This document shows, in pieces, positions 26,255 through 35,651 of a DNA stretch of 64,000 nucleotides. The position numbers and the translations under genes are program-made. The stretch is from Blastopirellula marina (lineage in GTDB: Bacteria; Planctomycetota; Planctomycetia; Pirellulales; Thermoguttaceae): NCBI GenBank assembly GCA_020721965.1, contig DYLS01000008.1, positions 1 through 64,000 on the forward strand. Reading direction: 5' to 3'. Under the pieces are notes generated by a model, which did no database searches, was not told where the DNA came from, and was given only the letters and a program-made list of their open reading frames with translations. Positions within the stretch are counted from its first letter, which is position 1; every line of letters begins with the position of its first letter.

Positions 26255-27808
26255 ATGATCAACGAGAAACACGCCATTCCGGCGATCGGGATCGACCTCG
26301 GGACGACTTATTCCGTGATCGCCTGGATCGACGCCCAGGGGAGGCCGGAGACAATCCCCAACGCAGAGGGTGAACGGCTGACGCCGAGCGTGGTATATTT
26401 CGACGGTGAGGAGGCGGTGGTAGGCCGGGAAGCCGTCAAGGCATTCTCCTTGGACCCCAACCAGGCGGCGGAATGCTCCAAGCGCGATGTCGGCTCCCGC
26501 ATTTATCACAAGACGCTTCAAGGGAAACACTATCCGCCGGAGGTGATTGAAGCCTTCATCCTCAACAAGCTTCGCCGCGATGCCATCTCGCACCTGGGCG
26601 ACTTCTCCCGCGTGGTCATCACGGTACCCGCCTATTTCGACGAGGTGCGACGGAAGGCCACGCAGGACGCGGGCTACATGGCGGGCCTGGAAGTCATCGA
26701 CATCATCAACGAGCCGGTGGCGGCGGCATTGGCGTCGGCCCACGAGTCCGGTTATTTGGACCGCCCAGGCCCCCAGAATCGCCCCCAACGCATCCTGGTC
26801 TATGACCTGGGCGGTGGGACATTCGACGTGACGGTGATGGAGGTCCGCGGCCGGGAATACATCACGCTGGCCATCGACGGGGACGTGCGGCTGGGCGGCT
26901 GGGACTGGGATCAGCGCCTGGTGGATCTGGCGGCCGAGGTCTTCATCCGGCAGCATGGTATCGATCCTCGTGAGGATTCCCGCGGCTGGGGTAAACTGTG
27001 GCGGGAGTGCGAAGAGGCCAAGCGGAGCCTTTCGGCACGGCAGCGCGTGCTGGTGCCCTTCGAGTACCGCGGCCAGTCGGCTGAGATCGAGCTGACCCGC
27101 CCCTCCTTCGAAGAGGCCACCCAGGACCTGCTGGATCGAACCCGTTTTACCACCGTGCAGGCCGTCAAAGCCGCTGGCTTGCACTGGCAAGAGATCGACC
27201 ACGTCCTGTTGGTGGGCGGGTCGAGTCGCATGCCGATGGTCCGTACCATGTTGCAGGAGGTGTCGGGCAAGGAACCAGAGGCCGTGGTAGCCACCGACGA
27301 GGCGGTAGCTTGGGGCGCCGCCTTGCACGCCAAGCGACGCATCGACAAAGCCCGGGGAAATCCCACCAGCTTTCGCGTGCACAACGTCAACTCGCACAGC
27401 TTGGGTGTCGTTGGCCGGGACCCCCTGACCAACCGCCGCCGGGTAGGTGTGGTCATTCCCCGGAATACCCGGCTCCCCGTCTCCGCGAAACGGCGATTCC
27501 GCACCTCCCAGGCCGGACAACGGTCGATCCTCGTCGAGATCGTGGAAGGCGAGAGCGTCTTTCCCGAGGACTGCTCCGCGATCGGCAAGGTTACCGCGAC
27601 CAACTTGCCCCCCCATTTGCCCGCCAAGTCCCTGGTGGAGGTGGTGTTTCATTATCAAGCCAACGGGCGACTCCACGTCAAGGTTGCCGTCCCGGACACG
27701 ACGGCCGAGGTCACCGGCGAGTTCAGCCGCGAAACCGGCTTGCCCAAGGAACATTTGGATGGGTGGCGAAAATATATCAGCGGCAAAGACCCGAAGGACT
27801 ATCGCTAA
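26255..27808 (+). CDS. Short DnaK-like Hsp70 chaperone without the C-terminal lid
   Basis: 517 residues from ATG 26255 (AGAGGCTGG upstream). The nucleotide-binding domain is complete: GIDLGTTYSVIAW, VYDLGGGTFDVTVMEV and LVGGSSRMPMV. A beta-type substrate-binding domain follows (HSLGVVGRDPLTNRRRVGVVIPRNTRLP). The protein stops near residue 517, where canonical DnaK (~640) continues into a helical lid and an EEVD-like tail. It is therefore a paralogue, not the housekeeping dnaK; no grpE or dnaJ is adjacent. Lid-less Hsp70 relatives occur in planctomycetes, with unknown clients. Confidence 0.88.
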   Translation: MINEKHAIPAIGIDLGTTYSVIAWIDAQGRPETIPNAEGERLTPSVVYFDGEEAVVGREAVKAFSLDPNQAAECSKRDVGSRIYHKTLQGKHYPPEVIEAFILNKLRRDAISHLGDFSRVVITVPAYFDEVRRKATQDAGYMAGLEVIDIINEPVAAALASAHESGYLDRPGPQNRPQRILVYDLGGGTFDVTVMEVRGREYITLAIDGDVRLGGWDWDQRLVDLAAEVFIRQHGIDPREDSRGWGKLWRECEEAKRSLSARQRVLVPFEYRGQSAEIELTRPSFEEATQDLLDRTRFTTVQAVKAAGLHWQEIDHVLLVGGSSRMPMVRTMLQEVSGKEPEAVVATDEAVAWGAALHAKRRIDKARGNPTSFRVHNVNSHSLGVVGRDPLTNRRRVGVVIPRNTRLPVSAKRRFRTSQAGQRSILVEIVEGESVFPEDCSAIGKVTATNLPPHLPAKSLVEVVFHYQANGRLHVKVAVPDTTAEVTGEFSRETGLPKEHLDGWRKYISGKDPKDYR

Positions 27809-27964
27809 GCCGGGAGCCGTGGAGATCCGCCATCATCGGCAGCACCGCGACGAACAGTCGGCGACGGCGGCGGCCAGGCCCTTTGGCGGTTTCCCGGCCA
27901 CGTGCCACCCGCGCAGGCTGCCGATGGTTTGTTCCCACCCCTGACCGATGAGCCCGAATGACTC

Positions 27965-28456
27965 GTGATCCGCATCCTGGTCCTGCTTTTGATCGTCCCC
28001 TTTGTGGAGCTGGTCTTGCTCCTGTGGCTGGCGGATCACGCCGGTTGGCTGACGACGCTGGGAATCATCGTGGGAACCGCGATCCTGGGGATGTTCGAGA
28101 TCCGCCGTGGGGGAATTCGTTGCTGGCGGCGTATCGAAGATTCCATCGATCGCGGCGAATTACCGACGGAACCGCTGCTCGATGGGCTGCTGATCTTGAT
28201 TAGCGGCGTGCTGCTTATGACGCCCGGCTTGATTACCGACGCGATCGGATTCGTGCTTTTGTTCCCCCCCACCCGGGCCTGGATTCGAGCTGGTCTCCGG
28301 CGCCGGCTGGCGCGGCGCCTGCACGTCTCGATCGAGGGAATGTCCGACTCGGCTAGCAGCTCCACCGCCTGCGACGACTGGCCTGGCGCGGCCCCGGAGC
28401 CGCGGCTGGGTGCCCAAGACGACGTGATCGACGTAGAATTCAGAGACGCAGAGTGA
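27965..28456 (+). CDS. fxsA: FxsA family membrane protein
   Basis: 163 residues starting at GTG 27965. Four hydrophobic stretches are visible: ILVLLLIVPFVELVLLLWLA, TLGIIVGTAILGMFEIRRGG, LLDGLLILISGVLLMTPGLI and ITDAIGFVLLFPPTRAW. The MTPGLITDAIGF signature is characteristic of FxsA, the suppressor of F exclusion of phage T7 in E. coli. The C-terminal ~50 residues are cytoplasmic, acidic and not conserved, ending in DDVIDVEFRD, a common ending of the family. Physiological role is unknown in most bacteria. Confidence 0.88.
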   Translation: MIRILVLLLIVPFVELVLLLWLADHAGWLTTLGIIVGTAILGMFEIRRGGIRCWRRIEDSIDRGELPTEPLLDGLLILISGVLLMTPGLITDAIGFVLLFPPTRAWIRAGLRRRLARRLHVSIEGMSDSASSSTACDDWPGAAPEPRLGAQDDVIDVEFRDAE

Positions 28457-28698
28457 CGGCGTTGCCAAGGCGTGTGGGGCGCAAGCCGCCAAGCACGCAT
28501 CGCGCTGCCCGGCAACCGCTTTGTGTCACAATCAGCGCGGCACGGCACGCCGGCCTGCCGCCGAAAACGTCCGAAAACGTCACACGTGCGTCTCATGGGT
28601 AAGGTACCCGAATCGGCAAGGTGCCCGAATTTGCAGGGCTTATTCGTAGGGCGTAACCATTTCGCAAGAACTCCCGGCCTTCGATCCGCGAGGATATC

Positions 28699-29841
28699 AT
28701 GGCATCTCATATTGTGCACGAAACCCCCTTTGCCCCGTATCGGCAACTGTCAGCGGAAGAGCTGACCCACCGCATCCGGCAGATAAAAGACCAACTGGGA
28801 GAGCGGCTGCTGATACTGGGCCATCACTACCAGCGTGACGAGGTAGTGGAATTGGCCGATTTGCGGGGCGACAGCTACCGTCTGAGCGCCTTGGCCGCCG
28901 CCAACGAGACGTGTCGCGCGATCGTCTTTTGCGGCGTCCACTTCATGGCAGAGACGGCCGACATCCTAGCCAACCGGCCGGAGCGTTTGGCCCGGCGAGA
29001 TGGCCAGCGGATTCCCGTCGTCTTGCCCGATCTCTCCGCCGGCTGCTCCATGGCCGACATGGCGGAGATCGCCCAGGTGGAGGACTGCTGGTATCAGCTC
29101 TCGGAAGTGGCGGGGGAGGACACGATTGTGCCCGTCACGTATGTCAACTCCTCCGCGGCGATCAAGGGCTTTTGCGGGCGTCATGGGGGCATCGTCTGCA
29201 CCTCGGCCAATGCCGATGCGGCATTGCGCTGGGCCTTGGCACGCGGCCAAAAGGTCCTCTTCTTTCCCGACCAACACCTGGGGCGGAACACGGCGTTGAA
29301 GCTGGGCATCCCCTTGGAGCGGATGCAGGTCTGGGACCCGCACGCCCCCGAATGGGGTGGCAGCGACCCGGACGCCCTCCAACGCGCCACGATCGTCCTT
29401 TGGAAAGGTCATTGCAGCGTGCATCAGATGTTCCTGCCGGAACACGTGGACTACTTTCGGCGGGAATACCCCGGCATCAAGATCCTCGTGCACCCCGAGT
29501 GCATGATGGAGGTGGTGGCCCAGGCTGACGAAATCGGCTCGACCGGCCGCATCATCCGCCTGGTGAACGAGGCCCCGCCTGGGACCCACTGGGCCATTGG
29601 CACCGAACTGCACCTGGTCCATCGCCTCAAGCAAGAACACCCCGAGCAGGAAATCTATTTCCTATCGCCGGTGGTGTGCATGTGCTCCACGATGTACCGC
29701 ATCGATCTGCCCCATTTGTGCTGGGCGTTAGAGAACCTGGCGGAGGGCACCCCGGTGAACGTCATCCGCGTGGACGACCCCACCGCGGCCGATGCATTGG
29801 TGGCCCTGGAGCGGATGTTGGAATTGTCGGGCGGAGGATGA
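28699..29841 (+). CDS. nadA: Quinolinate synthase NadA
   Basis: 380 residues. It condenses iminoaspartate with dihydroxyacetone phosphate to quinolinate in NAD synthesis using a [4Fe-4S] cluster. Motifs: LGHHYQRDEVVELADLRGDS, GVHFMAETADIL, PDLSAGCSMADM (Cys ligand), VTYVNSSAAIKG, VHPECMMEVVAQAD (Cys ligand), STGRII and the late Cys ligand in FLSPVVCMCSTMYRI. Length fits the longer NadA type. nadB and nadC are not in the window. The start is the ATG in GATATCATGG. Confidence 0.95.
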   Translation: MASHIVHETPFAPYRQLSAEELTHRIRQIKDQLGERLLILGHHYQRDEVVELADLRGDSYRLSALAAANETCRAIVFCGVHFMAETADILANRPERLARRDGQRIPVVLPDLSAGCSMADMAEIAQVEDCWYQLSEVAGEDTIVPVTYVNSSAAIKGFCGRHGGIVCTSANADAALRWALARGQKVLFFPDQHLGRNTALKLGIPLERMQVWDPHAPEWGGSDPDALQRATIVLWKGHCSVHQMFLPEHVDYFRREYPGIKILVHPECMMEVVAQADEIGSTGRIIRLVNEAPPGTHWAIGTELHLVHRLKQEHPEQEIYFLSPVVCMCSTMYRIDLPHLCWALENLAEGTPVNVIRVDDPTAADALVALERMLELSGGG

Positions 29842-29895
29842 TCGTCCCGCCGAGAAGAAGGGGCTTTTGCGCGGGGGAGTACCCACGCCCCGGAG

Positions 29896-30306
29896 TTATG
29901 GCCGGGGCCGCAAATGCCCCACGCCGGACTCAAAAAACCGCCTTCGCCGGGATTCTTCCGCCGTACCGTCTTCCTCGCTCTGGGCCTGCAAGTCCCTCAA
30001 ATTGGCCTGGCAGAAACGGCAACCCACCTCCCGCACATGGATTTCCATGTACCGTCGGGCCGCCGCGTCGAGCGTGCCCAACAGGTAGGCCGCCCACTCC
30101 CGCCGGTCGGGGCAGCTTGCGCGACGGCGACGCCAGATCTCGCTCAGGGTGTGCACGCCCGAATCCCGCCTCGCATTGACGGCCGACAGCCGCTCCAGCA
30201 AGGCAGGATCGCGACGAAGCTGCTTTTCGATCTCGGCCATCTCTTCGGCCGGCAACGCCTCGTCGAGATAGGCTTCCAGGTCGTGTTGCCGCAGGGTTCG
30301 TTTCAT
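29896..30306 (-). CDS. Small protein with a zinc-finger-like HxnCxxC, putative anti-sigma partner
   Basis: 136 residues from ATG 30306. It is encoded 36 bases after an ECF sigma factor on the same strand, the usual place for an anti-sigma factor. The N terminus (LRQHDLEAYLDEALPAEEMAEIEKQL) resembles the helical start of zinc-binding anti-sigma domains. The middle has HVREVGCRFCQANLRDLQ, where His and two Cys could bind zinc, but spacing differs from the classical Hx3CxxC. There is no transmembrane helix, so it would be a soluble partner. No homologue of known function is recognised; the role is inferred from context. Confidence 0.68.
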   Translation of the reverse strand: MKRTLRQHDLEAYLDEALPAEEMAEIEKQLRRDPALLERLSAVNARRDSGVHTLSEIWRRRRASCPDRREWAAYLLGTLDAAARRYMEIHVREVGCRFCQANLRDLQAQSEEDGTAEESRRRRFFESGVGHLRPRP

Positions 30307-30342
30307 GGGCGATCCAGCAGGCACCATCGGTCGCGGCTGCGG

Positions 30343-30987
30343 TCAATCCGCCGCGTGCAGTTCAGGGAACAGCTCTTCCGGTAAACTTTGCTGGCGGATC
30401 GCCGCCCGCAGCTTACTCAAAAAGTCGAATTTCCAATTGGCCACTTTTTGTTCGTCCACGCCGAGCAGTTGGGCCACTTCTTTATTGGCCCGACCGCGGA
30501 GGAAAAGCAATTCCAAGCACGCCGCCCGAAGCCACTCGCCGCTTTGTTTGAGCCGGTCCATTTGCTCGCGGATGGCCGCGGCCAGGGCCTCTTCCTCGAT
30601 GCCGCGGCGTTCGCGACTCCCCATCACGGTGCTCGGGCCGCGCGCCATTCCCGGCGGCTCCCACGGCGAACTATGCGATCCCAAACCGGAGAGCGGCACC
30701 GCAGGACGGCGGCCGACCCGGCGGAGGTGGTCCGTCAATTTGTGGGAGGCGATCGAAAACAGCCAGCTCTCCAGCGACCGCTGGCCATCGTAGTTCGGCA
30801 GGCTATTCAGGAAGCCCAGGAAGGTCTCCTGGACGAGGTCCTCCGCCGTCATGCGGTCCCCGGCCCGCAATTCGACAAAGGCCAAGAGCCGCCCCTCGTA
30901 GCGGCGGATCAGCTCGGACCAGGCATCGGCATCGCCCTGGCGAATACGGCGGATGAGCAGCGGTTCATCCCGCCCGGCCACAGTCAT
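30343..30987 (-). CDS. ECF-type RNA polymerase sigma factor
   Basis: 214 residues from ATG 30987 (GAGGGGAC upstream). Region 2 is clear: DADAWSELIRRYEGRLLAFV, then AEDLVQETFLGFL and SLESWLFSIASHKLTDHLRRVGRRP. A ~45-residue Gly/Pro/Ser-rich linker follows. Region 4 is CLELLFLRGRANKEVAQLLGVDEQKVANWKFD as an HTH (split here for length; residues ~165-198). The unusual WKFDFLSKLR in place of a typical SRLHRAR recognition helix suggests a planctomycete-specific ECF group. The gene downstream probably encodes its regulator. Confidence 0.88.
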   Translation of the reverse strand: MTVAGRDEPLLIRRIRQGDADAWSELIRRYEGRLLAFVELRAGDRMTAEDLVQETFLGFLNSLPNYDGQRSLESWLFSIASHKLTDHLRRVGRRPAVPLSGLGSHSSPWEPPGMARGPSTVMGSRERRGIEEEALAAAIREQMDRLKQSGEWLRAACLELLFLRGRANKEVAQLLGVDEQKVANWKFDFLSKLRAAIRQQSLPEELFPELHAAD

Positions 30988-31133
30988 GCGGCGTCCCCTC
31001 GATTCCAGCAGGATTGGCCCGTGACCGAACAAGCTTCCCCGGTGCAAAAACGCAGGGAAGCGACATTACGCACTACATTCCATTGTGCCCCAAGCCGATT
31101 CGGGATTCCACAACCCACGCCGGTAGGGTTCCA

Positions 31134-31202
31134 CCACCAGCTTACGCTGGTGGCTCGTGGCGCGACTTGAGCGCAACATGAGCCTCGGGCGTCAGCCCGA
31201 GG
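31134..31202 (+). repeat. 69-base composite palindromic element (A+B)
   Basis: Type A 31134-31153, linker with GCGCGACTTGAGCGC, type B 31183-31202. It lies between the promoter side of the sigma factor gene and the stop of the radical SAM gene. Confidence 0.85.
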
Positions 31203-31219
31203 TGGAGACGCCGCGGTCG

Positions 31220-32086
31220 CTACGGATAAACGACGACGGGCACGCCGACGGTCTCGCGGACGGCGGCCGCCCAAGCTTCGAGTTCTTCCAAAGTCAATGG
31301 CTGGACGAAATCCTCGGCGGGCTTCCGCGCCACGGTGTAGAGCTGCACGCGCCGCAGGCTCCCACCCGCTTGAACGACCTCGCGCAACCGCTGGCAGTAG
31401 GCCACCCTCTCCGCCTGGCCGGGCGGCTCCTCTCCCCATCGCATGAGCAGGGTCTGGATCACGATGGGCCAGGCCTTTGCCGCCTGGGTGATGTTTTCCA
31501 GAATCTGCGAAAAAGAGATCGAGGTTCGAGCGATGCGGCGGAAATAGTCCTCCGTTCCCGCATCCAGTTTGGCCCAAATCTCGCCATGATTGGCGTTGAG
31601 CAATTCCAGCCCTTCGCGGACCGCCGGCCGGTGAAACATCGAGGCATTGGTGATCAGCACGAGTTTGACCTCCGGCGGGGCCAACTCGCGACGGAGGGTT
31701 GCCGCCTTCGCCACGACTTCCGTGAAATTGCGGTAGGTCGTCGGCTCTCCGTCCCCGCTGAAAGCGATGTCGCAAAAGCGCCGGAAGGCCGGGGGCGTAT
31801 CTTGAAAAGCCGGGTGGGAAAAGATCTCGCCCGCGGCAATCCACGAAATCGCTTCGCGCAGCTCCTCCTCCAGATGCCGCAGGTCCGGGAATTCGCGCTC
31901 GCCCAATTCGCGGCGGTCCACCTGGCAATACACACAGTCGAAATTGCAAATCTTATCGAGGTTCAGATTGATTCCCAGCGAGACCCCGCCCGCACGCCGA
32001 CTGACTACCGGATACACGTACTTCCACTCGCCGAAGCGGCGGGGGTGGTGGCGAAAGACCAGCGAGGTCGGGGATGGTTCGTTCAT
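31220..32086 (-). CDS. Radical SAM protein of unknown substrate
   Basis: 288 residues. The cluster motif is CNFDCVYCQ (Cx3Cx2C) near residue 48, preceded by GINLNLDKI, which is typical of a group annotated as Fe-S oxidoreductases or wybutosine-related radical SAM proteins. AFSGDGEPTTYRNF gives the GEP motif, and KLVLITNASM and EIWAKLDAGT complete the partial TIM barrel. No accessory SPASM domain is present. Substrate is unknown, and no peptide precursor or tRNA-modification partner is adjacent. Confidence 0.82.
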   Translation of the reverse strand: MNEPSPTSLVFRHHPRRFGEWKYVYPVVSRRAGGVSLGINLNLDKICNFDCVYCQVDRRELGEREFPDLRHLEEELREAISWIAAGEIFSHPAFQDTPPAFRRFCDIAFSGDGEPTTYRNFTEVVAKAATLRRELAPPEVKLVLITNASMFHRPAVREGLELLNANHGEIWAKLDAGTEDYFRRIARTSISFSQILENITQAAKAWPIVIQTLLMRWGEEPPGQAERVAYCQRLREVVQAGGSLRRVQLYTVARKPAEDFVQPLTLEELEAWAAAVRETVGVPVVVYP

Positions 32087-32253
32087 CGCAATGGGACGGG
32101 GACGGGAGGGGATGGCACTCCACCCGATTCCACAAAAGGGAGAAGCCTGTCGGGGCGGCTCCTAGGGATCGTGAAAGGACGTCCTCGCGGTGCCCGATGT
32201 TCAGCCGCCGCCACTGCGTCCATCAAGGCTGCGTCGCCGGTCCCTGGCGGCGG

Positions 32254-32529
32254 TCAATCCGCGCGGCGAATGACCGTGAATTCGTCCACGGTAATGCTGG
32301 ACAATTCGCCGTCCGGCAGCTCCAGCAGAATCACGTCGCTATACGTCTTTTCGTCCACCGCGCGGTGGAAATGGAGACCGTGATGGGCTCGCTCCGTCCT
32401 CACCACGGTCCCGGTCGTCGCGGTCTTCCACTTCTGGGAGCCGACCTGGACAAGGTGCTCGACCGTAATCCGGTCACCCACCTTCAGTTCGTCGAACCGT
32501 GTGATCGATTTGGCTTCGCTGCCCACCAT
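32254..32529 (-). CDS. Small conserved hypothetical protein
   Basis: 91 residues. It has no signal peptide or membrane helix. The sequence alternates strands and turns (ELKVGDRITVEHLVQVG, TTGTVVRTERAHHGLHF, VILLELPDGELSSITVDEF), suggesting a small beta barrel of SH3 type. Codon use is like its neighbours. I do not recognise the family. Confidence 0.6.
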   Translation of the reverse strand: MVGSEAKSITRFDELKVGDRITVEHLVQVGSQKWKTATTGTVVRTERAHHGLHFHRAVDEKTYSDVILLELPDGELSSITVDEFTVIRRAD

Positions 32530-32655
32530 CGCGGAATACTCCTTGCGCCCAGACGCTACTTGGAAGGCCCCTCAAGCGTCTTCATCATGCCATCATTATT
32601 TGTGTTACGCGGCATCGTCCGCAAGACCAGACTCGTGCAGATCTCTTTATTTTCG

Positions 32656-32720
32656 TACCCGTTCACGGCAGAGCTGTAACGGAAAAGATTTGTGAACCAA
32701 CGAGGGTTGTTCACAGGTTC
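32656..32720 (-). repeat. Dispersed repeat, family C, inverted copy
   Basis: Read on the minus strand it runs GTGAACAACCCTCGTTGG to the GAACGGGTAC end, matching the copies at 7203 and 8813. Confidence 0.7.
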
Positions 32721-32780
32721 CCCAGGATTGTTCAGAGGTTATTTGAGTTTGGAACGGAATGTCGTTTCGACGATCGCGGC

Positions 32781-32876
32781 AGTGTCATTTCGACGAGCGT
32801 CAGCGAGGAGAAATCTTAACCCCTGTCGAAAGGATTCCTCGCTTCGCAAGATTTCTCGCTTCGCTCGAAATGACAG
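32781..32876. repeat. Inverted-repeat element with TGTCATTTCGA ends
   Basis: Left end TGTCATTTCGACGAGCG and right end CGCTTCGCTCGAAATGACAG are inverted copies, with GAGAAATCTT/AAGATTTCTC inside. The whole could fold into one long hairpin. A second copy is at 56709-56799. Confidence 0.7.
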
Positions 32877-33285
32877 GGGGGCGAGCCCTTTTGCAGTAAC
32901 GAGAGCCGCAGCAGCGAGATCCCCTGCGAAAGGCTACCTTTTTGCCAGCGCGCCCTTGACACAATCGGCGCGAAAGGCCCCTGGAAATACAATACGCCGG
33001 TGCCTCGCGCGTGGTTCGAGCCTCGGGCGTCAGACGGAGGCGGTCGGACCCGCGAGGGATACCGCAATCTGGCACGGATCGCCCCTAGGATTGCAGCGCA
33101 GGGGCCGTCTGATTGCAAGATGTGCCCAGCATATTTTGCCAGGCAATGCGTCCCATCACCACAGAATGCAGAATGTTGAGCGGAGCAAACAATCCTGCCC
33201 TCTAGGACTTGCAGACAATCCGGGGCTGTAGTGCGCGCAACCCATCCTGCGCTGTAGTAGTAGAACACGAGCTTGCAAACAAAGC

Positions 33286-35349
33286 CTAGTGAACGCGGTA
33301 GCCGGGCTTGGCCCCCGCGTCTGGGGCCAAAAGGAACACCTGGCTGTCGCCGGGCCCTGCCGCGAGAATCATCCCCTCGCTCACGCCGAATCGCATTTTG
33401 CGAGGCGCGAGATTGGCGACGCAAATGACGAGGCGCCCGACCAAGGCATCGGGACGATAGGCCTTCTTGATCCCCGCGAAGACCGTCCGCTCTTGATCTC
33501 CGCCCAACGATAGGACCAGCTTCAGCAGCTTATCGGCGCCGGGGACTTCCTCTGCCGCAACGATCCGGGCAACGCGGAGATCGACCTTGGCGAAGTCGTC
33601 GATGGAGATCGTCTCGGGCAGCAGCGGCTCGGCTTGCAGGGGCGCGTTATCGTCGCGAGGTGCCGCGGGGGCGGCTTGCGAGGCCTCGGCTGGGCGGGCG
33701 GACTCCTGCTCCAGGCTTTCCTGCGTCATGGCTTCGATTCCTTCCTTCGGAACTCGTGTCATCAAGTGCGTGTATTTCTCGACCCGGCGTCCCGTCAGGG
33801 GTCGCTGCGACTGGCTCCAGGAGATGATGGGGTCGTTGAGCAGCCTGCCGGTCTGCTCCGCCAGGCGGGGCAACACCGGGGCCAAATAAACCACGATTTG
33901 CCGAAACAGATTCAGGCCAATCGTGCAAGCGTCGCGAAGCTCCTGGCGCCGGGCAGGGTCTTTTTTGAGGTTCCAGGGGGCGGCCTGCTCCACGAACCGG
34001 TTCGCGCGATCTCCAGCCGCCAGAATGATGCGGATGGCCCGACCGTAATCGCACGATTCATACGCCTCGGCGATGGCCTCGCCCTCGGCCGCGGCCTGGG
34101 CAAACAGCCCGCCGTCGTCAGGATAGGTCTCCGAAAGCGTCTGTCCTTCCAGGAATCGCGCAGTGCGACTGGCCAGGTTCACCACGTTGCCCACCAAATC
34201 CGAGTTGATCTTCAACGCGAACTCCTCGAAGTTCAGGTCAAGATCCTCGACCCGCGAGGAGAGCTTCGAGGCATAGAAGTACCGGAGATAGGCCGGGTCC
34301 AAATGCTTGCGGTAGGTCTCGGCTCGAATCAGCGTCCCCTTGGACTTGGACATCTTTTCGCCGTTGACCGTGAGGAAGCCGTGGATATGAACCTTTTTGG
34401 GAAGGTTCACACCGGCGGCCTTGAGCATGGCGGGCCAAAACAGACAGTGAAAATAGGTGATGTCCTTGCCGATGAAATGGTGAATCTCGGTCCGGGAATC
34501 CCTCCACCAATGATCGAGATTCTCCCCGGTCCGCTCGCACCATTGCAGCGTGGAGCCGATATACCCGATGGGCGCGTCGAACCACACGTACCAGTAGTTG
34601 CCGGGGCTGTCGGGGATTTCGAAGCCGAAATAGGGCGTCGGGCGGGAAATGTCCCAGTCCCGCAACGGCTCCTGAAGAAAGTGCCCCTTCAGGTAATTGG
34701 CGATCTCCGGCTGCAAGTGGTCGCCGCTTTGCGTCCACTGCTCCAAAAAATCGTGGAGCTTTTCGATTTGCAGAAACAGGTGCGGGGCCGATCGCAGCTC
34801 GGGCTTGGCGCCCGATATCGTGCTGACCGGGTCGATCAGGTCCGTCGGACTGTACGTGTAACCGCACCGATCGCAGCTATCTCCGTACTGATTGGGCGCG
34901 CGGCAATTGGGGTTTGGGCAAGTTCCTTTGACGAATCGGTCCGCCAGGAATACCCCGGCCAGGGGGTCGTATAGCTGGGTCACCTCCCGCTGGACAACGA
35001 GATCGGCCTCCCGCATGGCCTTCCAGAACAGCGCGCACATGCGGCGATTCTGCTCGCTGTGCGTGCTGCCGTAATTGTCGAAGCGGATGTCGAAACTCGT
35101 AAAATCCCGCACGTGCGCGGCATGCATCATCTCGATGAATTGCTCGGGAGGGACGCCCTCCCGCTGGGCGGAAATCATGATCGCCGTGCCGTGCGTATCG
35201 TCCGCGCACATGTACACGCAGCGGTGGCCGCGAAGGTTCTGAAACCGGACCCAAATATCCGTTTGGATATACTCCACCAGATGGCCGATATGAATCGGGC
35301 CATTGGCGTAGGGCAGGGCACTGGTAACCAGGATGCGTCGTAAAGTCAT
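33286..35349 (-). CDS. metG: Methionyl-tRNA synthetase with C-terminal tRNA-binding domain
   Basis: 687 residues. The class I signature NGPIHIGHL is at ~14-22 and the second signature GEKMSKSKG at ~343. A four-Cys zinc knuckle (CPNPNCRAP...CDRCGYTY) lies near 145-165. The anticodon-binding helical domain follows. A linker rich in Ala/Glu/Gln (~540-580) leads to the EMAP/Trbp111-type OB fold [21 protein letters not shown], used for dimerisation and tRNA binding. All catalytic parts are intact. It is transcribed alone as far as spacing shows. Confidence 0.96.
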   Translation of the reverse strand: MTLRRILVTSALPYANGPIHIGHLVEYIQTDIWVRFQNLRGHRCVYMCADDTHGTAIMISAQREGVPPEQFIEMMHAAHVRDFTSFDIRFDNYGSTHSEQNRRMCALFWKAMREADLVVQREVTQLYDPLAGVFLADRFVKGTCPNPNCRAPNQYGDSCDRCGYTYSPTDLIDPVSTISGAKPELRSAPHLFLQIEKLHDFLEQWTQSGDHLQPEIANYLKGHFLQEPLRDWDISRPTPYFGFEIPDSPGNYWYVWFDAPIGYIGSTLQWCERTGENLDHWWRDSRTEIHHFIGKDITYFHCLFWPAMLKAAGVNLPKKVHIHGFLTVNGEKMSKSKGTLIRAETYRKHLDPAYLRYFYASKLSSRVEDLDLNFEEFALKINSDLVGNVVNLASRTARFLEGQTLSETYPDDGGLFAQAAAEGEAIAEAYESCDYGRAIRIILAAGDRANRFVEQAAPWNLKKDPARRQELRDACTIGLNLFRQIVVYLAPVLPRLAEQTGRLLNDPIISWSQSQRPLTGRRVEKYTHLMTRVPKEGIEAMTQESLEQESARPAEASQAAPAAPRDDNAPLQAEPLLPETISIDDFAKVDLRVARIVAAEEVPGADKLLKLVLSLGGDQERTVFAGIKKAYRPDALVGRLVICVANLAPRKMRFGVSEGMILAAGPGDSQVFLLAPDAGAKPGYRVH

Positions 35350-35651
35350 GGCGGAGGCGGATCACTGGGGCCTGCCGTGGCGGGTCGCCGAACGCGACGG
35401 TTCGCCCCCCGGCACGCCTTTTCGGGAAAATCGCGTAAACCGCCATTCTAACCCGTCGCGGGTGCCGTCAAAAGGTCGCCCGGCGGACGCAGCCGCTGGA
35501 CCGTTCACAAAAACGTAGGGGACCGATGCATCCGCGCGTCGGGCGTCCGCCGGAGATTGGCGAGCATCGAGTTGCATCCGGGGAGGACGCGGCAGCCCGG
35601 CCGTTCTTTACCCCAAATCATCGATCCCGGGAAACGGCCATTTCGGGGAGA
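35350..35651. other. Intergenic region, nothing seen
   Basis: 302 bases between metG and the end of the electron-transfer gene cluster. No repeat, terminator-like hairpin or convincing ORF. Confidence 0.4.

Larger units (their letters stand above)
32530..33285. other. Intergenic region with two repeat families
   Basis: 756 bases. Contains an inverted family C repeat (32656-32720) and a ~95-base inverted-repeat element (32781-32876). The remainder, 32880-33285, shows a degenerate type B remnant near 33018 (GAGCCTCGGGCGTCAGACGG) but no supported gene. Confidence 0.5.

Noticed and set aside
25961-27754. 597-codon open frame antisense to the Hsp70 gene
   Set aside because: No recognisable motifs; the plus strand encodes a clear Hsp70.
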